In this document: one piece after another, positions 43,423 through 51,214 of the stretch | Position numbering within the stretch: the first letter of the stretch is position 1 | How the letters are laid out: the number at the start of each line of letters is the position of its first letter | NCBI GenBank assembly: GCA_934561395.1 | Contig: CAKTGF010000005.1 | Coordinates: 62,001 to 126,000 of the forward strand | Length of the DNA stretch: 64,000 nt | Source of the DNA: an uncultured Eubacterium sp. | Lineage (GTDB): Bacteria > Bacillota > Clostridia > Oscillospirales > Acutalibacteraceae | Direction: 5' to 3' | Position numbers and translations under genes: made by a program | Notes under the pieces: generated by a model | The model's database searches: none | Told to the model about the DNA's origin: nothing | Seen by the model: the letters and a program-made list of their open reading frames with translations, nothing else

Positions 43423-44074
43423 AGCAATAGCCCCTTCCCCAAACAGTTAAAATGTGCCTTGGGTTAGTGTAATCCGCCTCTATCTTTTTGCGCAGATTTA
43501 AAATAAATACCATAACCGTGTTTGTGCTGCTGCGCATAAATTTATTGTGCCAAACAGCCTCATAAATTTCGCTTACATCAAACACCTTGCCCTTGTTTTC
43601 AACAAAAAATGTTAAAAGTTCAAGTTCCTTATATGTAAGGCTTACCTTTTTGCCGTCAACAAAGGCGGCTCTTTCCTTGGGTAAAATTTCTATTCCGTCA
43701 TTGTGGGAATCATATCTTTTAAGCAGCGCCTTAACTCTGAGCAAAAGCTCCAATGTTGAAAAGGGCTTTTGCAAATAATCGTCGCCGCCGCTGCTGTAAG
43801 CCTCCAGCTTATCCTCATCTGTGGAGCGGGCGGTTAAAAACATAATCGGACAATCGGTTTTTTGCCTGATTTCCTTTGCGGCGTCGGTGCCGAACATAAG
43901 GGGCATTACAATATCCAAAATAATCAAATCGTAATCGTTTTTACAAACAGCGTCAAGCGCCTCCTGCCCGTTGGCAGCCACATCGGTTTCAAAACCCTCC
44001 TTGTTGAGCACAAGGCTTATCAGGTTAAGTATAACCGCATCGTCGTCGGCAATTAAAATTCGTTTTTGCTTCAT
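43412..44074 (-). CDS. OmpR-family response regulator
   Basis: A 220-residue regulator. The receiver domain has the acidic pocket ADDD (10-12), the phospho-acceptor Asp54 in IILDIVMP, the Thr of FLTARS and the Lys of QKPFS. The winged-helix DNA-binding domain follows (VSLTYKELELLTFFVENKGKVF...ILTVWGRGYCY). GGAG lies 8 bases before the ATG. It is the first gene of the run RR-HK-DltA-DltC-DltB-DltD-DltD, so autoregulation of the whole set is likely. Confidence 0.93.
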   Translation of the reverse strand: MKQKRILIADDDAVILNLISLVLNKEGFETDVAANGQEALDAVCKNDYDLIILDIVMPLMFGTDAAKEIRQKTDCPIMFLTARSTDEDKLEAYSSGGDDYLQKPFSTLELLLRVKALLKRYDSHNDGIEILPKERAAFVDGKKVSLTYKELELLTFFVENKGKVFDVSEIYEAVWHNKFMRSSTNTVMVFILNLRKKIEADYTNPRHILTVWGRGYCYED

Positions 44075-44164
44075 AATGTCAACTCCAAATCTGTGCTTAT
44101 TATAGCAAATAGTTGGAATTAATAAATAGTAAAAAACAAAAGTTAAGAATTATTAAGGGGCTTG

Positions 44165-44464
44165 CTATTTAATAAATTTGTCAATAGCGTTGTTAAGCTC
44201 CTCAATCATTTGAAAATCGTCATCCTCAACAGCGTGCACAATGCAATGCTCCAAATGGTCCTTAAGTATTACCTTGCCGGTGTTGTTGATTGCCGATTTA
44301 ACTGCCGCAAGCTGAATTAAAACATCGCTGCAATCCTCATCATTTTCTACCATTTGCTTAACCTTTTGCAGATGGCCGATGGCACGGGCAAGGCGGTTTG
44401 AAACCTCCCTGCGGTGCTCCTCGCTGTGATGATGCTGATGGTGGTGTTTAATTTGGTTATCCAT
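44165..44464 (-). CDS. CsoR/FrmR-family metal-sensing repressor with histidine-rich N-terminus
   Basis: All-helical DUF156 DNA-binding protein of 99 residues. Cys45, His70 and Cys74 are in exactly the Cys-x24-His-x3-Cys spacing of copper-sensing CsoR. The N-terminus has additional His at 7-9, 11-13 and 17, which could add a second metal site. The ATG is 2 bases after the apgM stop, so the two are coupled. No copper or nickel transporter gene is near, so the metal and the targets are unknown. Confidence 0.87.
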   Translation of the reverse strand: MDNQIKHHHQHHHSEEHRREVSNRLARAIGHLQKVKQMVENDEDCSDVLIQLAAVKSAINNTGKVILKDHLEHCIVHAVEDDDFQMIEELNNAIDKFIK

Positions 44465-44466
44465 AA

Positions 44467-45687
44467 TTATTTACCCAAAAATTTGCCCATAATTCCGGGG
44501 CCGAAATCAATATAGTTGCCTGTTTGCTTTGCGCTTTCCTCGTTAATTGAGTCAACGCCGCTATCGGTAGTATCCTCGGTGCTCTTTTGATAAATAAGGT
44601 AAGGAACCGGGTCGCTTGCATGGGTGCGTGTAACTATTGGTGTTGGATGGTCGGGTAAAATAAGGATTTTGTAATCGTCATATTTTTTAAGGCCCTCAAA
44701 CAAAATGGGAAGAACCCTGGTATCAATCATTTCAATTGCCTTTACCTTGTTTTCCGGCTCGTTTCTGTGGCCGCACTCGTCAGGGGCTTCAAAGTGAATG
44801 TAAACCATATCGTCGCCCTTTTCCAAAAGGTCAAGGCCTGCCTGAGCCTTACCCTCAAAGTTAGTGTCAATATAGCCTGTTGCGCCCTCAACCTGTGCAA
44901 CATCCATTTTTGCACAGCCGCCAAGGCCCTTGATAAGGTCAACGGCCGATACTACGCCGCCCTTAATACCAAAAATGTTTTCAAAGCTGTCAAAGGCAGG
45001 GCGTGTGCCCTCGCCCCAAAGCCAAATTGAGTTTGCAGGGCGCTTGCCCTTTTCCTTGCGGGCAATGTTAACCGGGTGGTTCTTTAACAAATCATAGCTT
45101 TTCTTCATCATTTCAATAAGGGGCTTTGCGTTTTCGGAATCTGAAAGATACTCGGTAATAACCTTGCCTGTAATATCGTGGGGTGGGGTCATTTTACCAA
45201 GGTCTGTTGTGCCGTTATCCCAAATAAGGCAGTGACGGTAGCTTACGCCCGGGTAAAACTTGAAGGTATCGTTGCCCAACTTTTCTTCAATATAGTTAAT
45301 GAGGATTTCTGCCTCCTCGGTGGAAATATCGTCTGCGCAATAATCCTCAATGGTTTTTTGCTCGTAGGGCAAATCGTCCTCGGAAAGGGTAACAAGGTTT
45401 GTTCTAAGGGATACATCGGTGGGTTTCATATCAATACCGATTGATGCGGCCTCAAGAGGACTTCTGCCGGTGTAAAATTTCATTGGGTCAAAGCCCATAA
45501 CACTCATATTAGCCACATCGGAGCCGGGCTTTAATCCCGGTGCAACGGTGCGGATTAAACCAACCTCGCCGTGCTTTGCAAGGTAATCCATATTCGGCTT
45601 GTTTGCTACCATCATAGGTGTTTTGCCGTCAAGCGCAGGTACGGGATAATCTGCCATACCGTCATATAAAACTACTACATATTTCAT
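44467..45687 (-). CDS. apgM: Cofactor-independent phosphoglycerate mutase, ApgM type
   Basis: Glycolytic/gluconeogenic enzyme that interconverts 3- and 2-phosphoglycerate, 406 residues. The alkaline phosphatase-like metal site is seen in VVLYDGMADYPV (Asp) and in GSDVANMSVMGFDP with the phosphoserine-type Ser. YIHFEAPDECGH and ILPDHPTPIVTRTHASDPVPY carry further metal ligands. The family is the archaeal-type iPGM found in many Clostridia. AGGAG precedes the ATG. Confidence 0.92.
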   Translation of the reverse strand: MKYVVVLYDGMADYPVPALDGKTPMMVANKPNMDYLAKHGEVGLIRTVAPGLKPGSDVANMSVMGFDPMKFYTGRSPLEAASIGIDMKPTDVSLRTNLVTLSEDDLPYEQKTIEDYCADDISTEEAEILINYIEEKLGNDTFKFYPGVSYRHCLIWDNGTTDLGKMTPPHDITGKVITEYLSDSENAKPLIEMMKKSYDLLKNHPVNIARKEKGKRPANSIWLWGEGTRPAFDSFENIFGIKGGVVSAVDLIKGLGGCAKMDVAQVEGATGYIDTNFEGKAQAGLDLLEKGDDMVYIHFEAPDECGHRNEPENKVKAIEMIDTRVLPILFEGLKKYDDYKILILPDHPTPIVTRTHASDPVPYLIYQKSTEDTTDSGVDSINEESAKQTGNYIDFGPGIMGKFLGK

Positions 45688-45792
45688 AATAAAAACTCCT
45701 GTCCGTATATCCGTAGAATTTAAAATATCTTATATATCGCAAGCAGTGGGGCAGTTGTTACGCCGCCCCAAGCCCATATTACTTAAAACGAT

Positions 45793-48700
45793 TTACTTAA
45801 AGTAGCCTACGCCGCTTTCAAAAATCTTCATATCCTTATCATAAGGAACATTTGCATAAAGGCTGTCGCCCTTACGCTCACAGTGACCCATTTTGCCCAA
45901 AACTCTGCCGTCGGGGGAAGTAATACCCTCAACCGCACAAACGGAGCCGTTAGGGTTAAACGGCATATCGTCAACAACCTGACCGTCAAGGTTAACATAT
46001 TGGGTTGCAACCTGGCCGTTTTCAATAAGCTTTTTCATCACATCGTCGTTGGCAACAAATCTGCCCTCGCCGTGGCTTATCGGAACTGCGAACACATCGC
46101 CTGCGTTAACAGAGCTGAACCAAGGGGATTTAACGCTTGTAACCCTGGTGTATGCCATTGAGGAAATGTGCCTGCCGATGGTGTTAAAGGTAAGGGTTGG
46201 GTCATTTTCCTTAGTATCCACAATTTCGCCGTAGGGCACAAGGCCAAGCTTGATTAACGCCTGGAAGCCGTTGCAAATGCCCAGCATTAAGCCGTCACGG
46301 CAGTTAAGCAGCTTTGATACAGCCTCAGAAACCCTTGGGTTTCTGAAGGTGGTAGCAATAAACTTGCCTGAACCCTCGGGTTCGTCGCCGCCTGAAAATC
46401 CTCCGGGGAGCATAACAATCTGGCTTGTTTCGATTTCCTTAACCATTTTGTCGATTGTTTCGTTAATGGCAGCGGAAGAAAGGTTATTAACCACAAGAAT
46501 TGACGGCTCTGCACCTGCCTTTTCAAAGGCACGGGCTGTGTCAACCTCGCAGTTTGTGCCCGGGAATGCAGGAATAAATACCTTTGGCCTTGCCACCTTG
46601 TTTTTGGCAACAAAAATGCTGCGCTCCTTGTAAAGCGGCACATCAGCCGGCATTTTAGCCTTTTTGCCGGAATCGGTAGGAAATACCTTTTCAAGCTTTG
46701 AGCACCATTCGTCAATCAAATCGTCGCAGGTGTAAACTGCGCCGTCTATAATAAATACGGAATTTTCATTTGTTTTACCTAAAACCGTGCCCTCAAAGGC
46801 GTTTTCGTCCTTAAGCTCAAGAACAAATGAGCCCTGAAGAGGTGCAAACAAGGTTTCTGTACTTAAACCCTGGGCAAAGGTAAAGCCGGTTTTGTTGCCG
46901 AACGCCATTTTACATACCGTGGCAGCGGCACCGCCCTCCTTAACCACGCCGCAGGCAAGGACTGAGCCGTTTCTTACGCCCTGGTAAACACTCATCATAA
47001 GAGCCATTGCCTTGCTGTAATCGGGAAGGCCTGTTTCATCGTCAACAGGAACAGGAACAAGCTTAACAGTTGAGCCTGCCTGCTTAAACTGTGCCGAAAC
47101 GGTTTTTGACGCCTCGCTCATACCCACTGCAAAGGATACAAGGGTTGGCGGAACATCAAGCTCGTTGAATGAACCCGACATTGAATCCTTACCGCCGATT
47201 GACGGTGTATGATAACCAAGCTGTGCGCTGAGTGCGCCAAGCAAAGCAGCTGTGGGCTTGCCCCAACGGCTCGGTGTGTCGTTTAATCTCTCAAAATATT
47301 CTTGGAATGTAAGCCTTGCCTTGCTTGGGTCGCAGCCAACTGCGGCAAGCTTTGCAAGGGATTCGGTAACTGCAAATGCGGCACTGTGGAACGGCGACCA
47401 GCGGCTGAGCTTTGGAATAAAGCCGTATGCCATTACCGTTGCGGTGTCGGTTTCGCCCTTAATAAGCGGAATTTTTGCAACCATTGCCTCCTCTGGGGTA
47501 AGTTGATATGCGCCTGCATAGGGCATAAGCACCGTTGCGGCGCCGATTGATGAATCAAAGCGCTCAACCAAGCCCTTTTGTGAGCAAACCTCAAGCCTTG
47601 AAAGGTTAGCCTTTAACGCATCTGCGTTTGACATGCCCTTTAATGCCTCGGGTGTTGATGTGCGATAGCTTACGTCGCCGATTGGGCTTATTTCTGCCTT
47701 TGCGTGCTGAACAACGCCGTTTGTGTTTAAGAAATCACGGGAAAGGTCAACTATTTTATCCCCACGCCAGGTCATTTCAAGCCTGTTTTCATTTGTTACA
47801 ACCGCTACAACGGTTGCCTCAAGGTTTTCCTCGTTGGAAAGCCTTGTAAAACGTTCAACATCTGCCTTATCAACAACGACCGCCATTCTCTCCTGTGATT
47901 CGGAAATGGCAAGCTCTGTTCCGTCAAGGCCGTCATATTTTTTAGGCACAGCATCCAAATCAATCTTTAAGCCGTCTGCAAGCTCGCCGATAGCAACCGA
48001 AACACCGCCTGCACCGAAATCGTTGCAGCGCTTAATCATTTTTGCAACCTCGGGGTTGCGGAACAAACGCTGAATTTTTCTTTCTGTTGGGGGGTTACCC
48101 TTTTGAACCTCTGCGCCGCAGGTTTCGATTGATTGGCTGTTGTGAGCCTTTGATGAGCCTGTTGCGCCGCCGCAGCCGTCACGGCCGGTTCTGCCGCCGA
48201 GAAGAATAATCACATCTCCGTCTTGCGGAACCTCTCTGATAACGTTTTCCTTGGGTGATGCGCCTACAACTGCGCCGATTTCCATTCGCTTTGCAACATA
48301 GCCCTCGTCATAAAGCTCAACAACCTGACCTGTTGCAAGGCCGATTTGGTTGCCGTATGAGGAATAGCCCGCTGCCGCCCCTGTGGTAATTTTGCTTTGA
48401 GGGAGCTTTGCGTCAAGAGTATCTTCAAACGGGGTGGTAGGGTCGCCCGCACCGGTTACACGCATTGCCTGGTAAACATAGGCTCTGCCTGAAAGCGGGT
48501 CACGGATAGCGCCGCCAAGGCAGGTTGCCGCACCGCCGAAGGGCTCAATTTCAGTTGGATGGTTGTGGGTTTCGTTTTTAAACTGCACAAGCCAGGGCTC
48601 TTTTTTGCCGTCAATCTCAACATCAACATTAATTGAGCAAGCGTTAATTTCCTCGCTTTCGTCAAGGTCATCAACATAGCCACGCTTTTTAAGCACCTTA

Positions 48701-49545
48701 GTGCCGATACACGCCATATCCATAAGACACACGATTTTATCTTTTCTGTCGCCGTAAACCTCGCTTCTTACGGCAAAGTAATCTTCAAGAGCCTTTTCAA
48801 CTGCCTTTGAATACTTGCCCTCGTCAATTTTAATTTCATCAAGCTGGGTAGCAAAGGTGGTGTGGCGGCAGTGGTCAGACCAATATGTATCAATAACCTT
48901 AATTTCGGTTAATGAGGGGTCACGGTTTTCATCATTTTTGAAATAATCACGCACCCAGCACAAATCGGCAACGCTCATAGCAAGTCCCATTTCGCTGTGG
49001 AGCTGTGCAATTTCGTTATCGGTTTTTTCAATAAAGCCCTTAAGCCTTACAATATCCCCGGGCACATCTGCCTTAATATCAAGTGATTCAGGCAAATCCA
49101 TTGACGCAACCCTTGATTCAACAGGGTTAATGATATATGCCTTGATTTTTTCAAATTCCTCATCGGTAATATCGCCCTTAACGGCAATAACCTTTGCAGA
49201 GGCAACAACCGGGCGTTCCCCTGCTGTTAAAAGCTGAATGCACTGAGCGGCGCTGTCTGCCCTTTGGTCATACTGACCGGGCAAATACTCCGTTGCAAAG
49301 CATTTCCAATCCTCGGGAATTGACAGTTCGTAGCACACATTGTCCAAATTAGCCTCCGAGAAAACCTGGCTGACAGCCTGTTTAAACTCATCCTCAGTAA
49401 GCCCCTGGGCGTCATAGCGGTTGATAATTCTTAAATCCTCAAGCGCAGTAATGCCCACATTTGAGCGAAGGTCGGCTAATGTTTGACCTGCTTCAATGTC
49501 GTTGCCCTTTTTCTTTTCAACAAATACACGATAAACCTTTGCCAT
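45793..49545 (-). CDS. purL: Phosphoribosylformylglycinamidine synthase, single chain
   Basis: Fourth step of purine synthesis: FGAR plus glutamine and ATP to FGAM. The 1250-residue protein has, in order, a PurS-like N-terminus, the FGAM synthetase ATP-binding halves (DTYWSDHCRHTTF, HNHPTEIEPFGGAATCLGG, GGRTGRDGCGGATG, SIGGKDSMSGSF) and a C-terminal class I glutamine amidotransferase with the catalytic Cys in MLGICNGFQ and the His in ISHGEGRF. The single-chain form is typical of gamma-proteobacteria and many Clostridia. The ATG at 49545 has AAGGAG upstream. No purine riboswitch is visible in the leader. Confidence 0.96.
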   Translation of the reverse strand: MAKVYRVFVEKKKGNDIEAGQTLADLRSNVGITALEDLRIINRYDAQGLTEDEFKQAVSQVFSEANLDNVCYELSIPEDWKCFATEYLPGQYDQRADSAAQCIQLLTAGERPVVASAKVIAVKGDITDEEFEKIKAYIINPVESRVASMDLPESLDIKADVPGDIVRLKGFIEKTDNEIAQLHSEMGLAMSVADLCWVRDYFKNDENRDPSLTEIKVIDTYWSDHCRHTTFATQLDEIKIDEGKYSKAVEKALEDYFAVRSEVYGDRKDKIVCLMDMACIGTKVLKKRGYVDDLDESEEINACSINVDVEIDGKKEPWLVQFKNETHNHPTEIEPFGGAATCLGGAIRDPLSGRAYVYQAMRVTGAGDPTTPFEDTLDAKLPQSKITTGAAAGYSSYGNQIGLATGQVVELYDEGYVAKRMEIGAVVGASPKENVIREVPQDGDVIILLGGRTGRDGCGGATGSSKAHNSQSIETCGAEVQKGNPPTERKIQRLFRNPEVAKMIKRCNDFGAGGVSVAIGELADGLKIDLDAVPKKYDGLDGTELAISESQERMAVVVDKADVERFTRLSNEENLEATVVAVVTNENRLEMTWRGDKIVDLSRDFLNTNGVVQHAKAEISPIGDVSYRTSTPEALKGMSNADALKANLSRLEVCSQKGLVERFDSSIGAATVLMPYAGAYQLTPEEAMVAKIPLIKGETDTATVMAYGFIPKLSRWSPFHSAAFAVTESLAKLAAVGCDPSKARLTFQEYFERLNDTPSRWGKPTAALLGALSAQLGYHTPSIGGKDSMSGSFNELDVPPTLVSFAVGMSEASKTVSAQFKQAGSTVKLVPVPVDDETGLPDYSKAMALMMSVYQGVRNGSVLACGVVKEGGAAATVCKMAFGNKTGFTFAQGLSTETLFAPLQGSFVLELKDENAFEGTVLGKTNENSVFIIDGAVYTCDDLIDEWCSKLEKVFPTDSGKKAKMPADVPLYKERSIFVAKNKVARPKVFIPAFPGTNCEVDTARAFEKAGAEPSILVVNNLSSAAINETIDKMVKEIETSQIVMLPGGFSGGDEPEGSGKFIATTFRNPRVSEAVSKLLNCRDGLMLGICNGFQALIKLGLVPYGEIVDTKENDPTLTFNTIGRHISSMAYTRVTSVKSPWFSSVNAGDVFAVPISHGEGRFVANDDVMKKLIENGQVATQYVNLDGQVVDDMPFNPNGSVCAVEGITSPDGRVLGKMGHCERKGDSLYANVPYDKDMKIFESGVGYFK

Positions 49546-49588
49546 ATTTGTTCTCCTTGCTATCACAATAAATATTTATACAGCTTAT

Positions 49589-49617
49589 ATAATATCATAA
49601 AGTAACCGCAATAGCAA
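49589..49617 (-). promoter_or_regulatory. Promoter of purL
   Basis: On the minus strand: TTGCTA, 17-base spacer, TATTAT, about 43 bases before the purL start. Confidence 0.65.
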
Positions 49618-49630
49618 TATTAAAAACAAT

Positions 49631-49665
49631 AAATAAAATAAAAAAGAGCCTGCAAGCAGACTCTT
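49631..49665 (-). terminator. Terminator of the PAS-protein gene
   Basis: A stem of 5 plus 4 pairs around one mismatch (49644-49653 with 49656-49665) is followed on the minus strand by TTTTTTATTTTATTT. Confidence 0.85.
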
Positions 49666-49697
49666 CGGTAAACATTTTAAATTGCTAAAAATCTTTG

Positions 49698-50891
49698 CTA
49701 AAAATCCAGGCCCATATCGCCGTCAAAACGAATGGAGGTTATGTCACGCAGCAGGCCGACTGTGTTTTTTTCGCCGTTGTCGCCGTCAATAATCTTGCGC
49801 CTGTCAACCACAACAAGATGCTGACCCGTCCTTGTTTTAATGGAATACGTAAACTTTGCGCTGTCGCCCTTTTTTGACTGCTCCTCAAGGGCCTTTGCTG
49901 CAAGCGAAAGTTCGTTGGGGCTTATAAGATTTGACAAATCACCGTCGTATTTTTCAAAAAATTCCTTTCTTGTAAAGCCCAAAAGCTTCATAAAATCCGC
50001 CGACACAACATCCAATTTAAAGGGCGTTTCAAGCCTTGCGCAAAACAGCGGGCCTGGCAGATTTTTAAACAGCTTAACCATTAAATCGGTTTGCCTGTCG
50101 GCCTCCTCCTCGCCCTGCTTAATTCTTTCGATATTTGTGAAAATTGCATGAAAAATGGGGCAATTATCCTTGTCGTAGCGCTGGATTGCAGAGTTCATTT
50201 TGCACCACACATAATTGCTGCCGTGGTTGCGTATTCTAACCTCCAAATCAATGGGTTGCTTTGTTGCCATTGAGTTGCCGACCGCCTGAAAAACAAGGCT
50301 TTTATCGTCAGGATGAATAAGCTCGTCAAGGCGGTACGCCTGTTTGTTATAGCTTTGTTTTGTGGTGCCGAAAAATGTGCAGCAGGCCTGGTTCATATAC
50401 AGTGCCTCAAAGTGCATATTTTGGTTAACTTTGAACAAACACACTCCGCCTGTTACAAGGTCGATAAGATGGTTCATTTCCTTTGCCTGAGCCTTTAATT
50501 CCCTTGATTTTTCCACCGAACGGGATACATCGGCAAGGGTCAGATAGCACAGGGTTGAATTTTCTAAATTCCTGCCGGTGCAATGAACATAAACCAGCTG
50601 ACCTTCATCATTTTTTATATTGAAATCCATATAAACATAGGGGGAATTTTTCTTGCAAAGGGCACGCATAATGGTTTCCCTGTCCTGAGGTATAAGAATA
50701 TCGTGCAAATACAGCTTCCCCTGCTTAATTTTAGATGGATGAACGCCTGTAAATTTTGAAAAATGGCTGTCTGAATCTATAACCTTTAAGTTGTCTGCCT
50801 TGTCGATAACGCAAGACATAAACTCAACATCAAACACCGAGTTGTCATTCTCGCCCGTAATCCCACATCCTCTCAAAAAATCATATTGCAT
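49698..50891 (-). CDS. Triple PAS-domain protein without an output domain
   Basis: A soluble 397-residue sensor-like protein. Three PAS modules are readable: about 22-125 (VIDSDSHFSKFTGVHPSKI...DFNIKNDEGQLVYVHCTGR), about 145-255 (CCTFFGTTKQSYN...IRNHGSNYVWCKMNSA) and about 270-390 (FMKLLGFTRKEFFEKYDG...IKTRTGQHLVVVDRR). Short coiled segments join them. No GGDEF, kinase, HTH or methyl-accepting domain follows. It may act by partner binding, or be a decayed signalling protein. The ribosome site before the ATG is weak, so the start is uncertain. Confidence 0.72.
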   Translation of the reverse strand: MQYDFLRGCGITGENDNSVFDVEFMSCVIDKADNLKVIDSDSHFSKFTGVHPSKIKQGKLYLHDILIPQDRETIMRALCKKNSPYVYMDFNIKNDEGQLVYVHCTGRNLENSTLCYLTLADVSRSVEKSRELKAQAKEMNHLIDLVTGGVCLFKVNQNMHFEALYMNQACCTFFGTTKQSYNKQAYRLDELIHPDDKSLVFQAVGNSMATKQPIDLEVRIRNHGSNYVWCKMNSAIQRYDKDNCPIFHAIFTNIERIKQGEEEADRQTDLMVKLFKNLPGPLFCARLETPFKLDVVSADFMKLLGFTRKEFFEKYDGDLSNLISPNELSLAAKALEEQSKKGDSAKFTYSIKTRTGQHLVVVDRRKIIDGDNGEKNTVGLLRDITSIRFDGDMGLDF

Positions 50892-50954
50892 GCTGCCGCA
50901 AAATATTAATCAAGGCAGGGGCGCAAGCACCCCTTTCATTCGTTTTCATTGTTA

Positions 50955-50983
50955 ATTATATCACAATATTTTGAATGGTTCAA
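50955..50983 (-). promoter_or_regulatory. Promoter of the PAS-protein gene
   Basis: On the minus strand: TTGAAC, 17-base spacer, TATAAT, about 64 bases before the start. Confidence 0.75.
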
Positions 50984-51109
50984 CAAATTAAAGAAAAGTT
51001 AATCATTTGTTCAACAATAACCTAAAACGCTCTTGTTGTTTGTGTCAATTGCATAATAAAATGTAAAAACCGCACAAAAGCGATGCAAAATTTTTATTGA
51101 AGATGTGCA

Positions 51110-51138
51110 TTTAAAGAGGAAAAAGTTTGGTATATAAT
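51110..51138 (+). promoter_or_regulatory. Promoter of the giant surface-protein gene
   Basis: A good TATAAT at 51133-51138 with a weak -35 (TTTAAA, 17-base spacer). A poor -35 suggests the need for an activator or another sigma factor. Confidence 0.5.
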
Positions 51139-51145
51139 GGAACTA

Positions 51146-51168
51146 ATAGTATAAATATAATATACTAT
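51146..51168 (+). promoter_or_regulatory. Dyad just downstream of the -10 box
   Basis: A perfect 8-bp inverted repeat ATAGTATA/TATACTAT (51146-51153 with 51161-51168, 7-base spacer). It lies at about +2 to +25 of the predicted transcript, a position where a repressor could block elongation. Confidence 0.4.
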
Positions 51169-51214
51169 ATGTATCAGTATCTTTTTTACTTTATGTCGAT
51201 TTGGAGGATTTGTT

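Larger units (their letters stand above)
50892..51214. other. Divergent control region before the giant surface-protein gene
   Basis: No gene is seen. The stretch holds a minus-strand promoter for the PAS gene (50955-50983), two near-repeats of the sequence GTTCAACAA(A/T) (about 50978 and 51010), a small GC-rich hairpin at about 50914-50933, and on the plus strand a promoter (51110-51138) followed by a perfect 8-bp dyad. Confidence 0.6.

Noticed and set aside
49546..49640. Possible purine riboswitch before purL
   Set aside because: Only a promoter and a ribosome site are visible; there is no room for the aptamer and expression platform.
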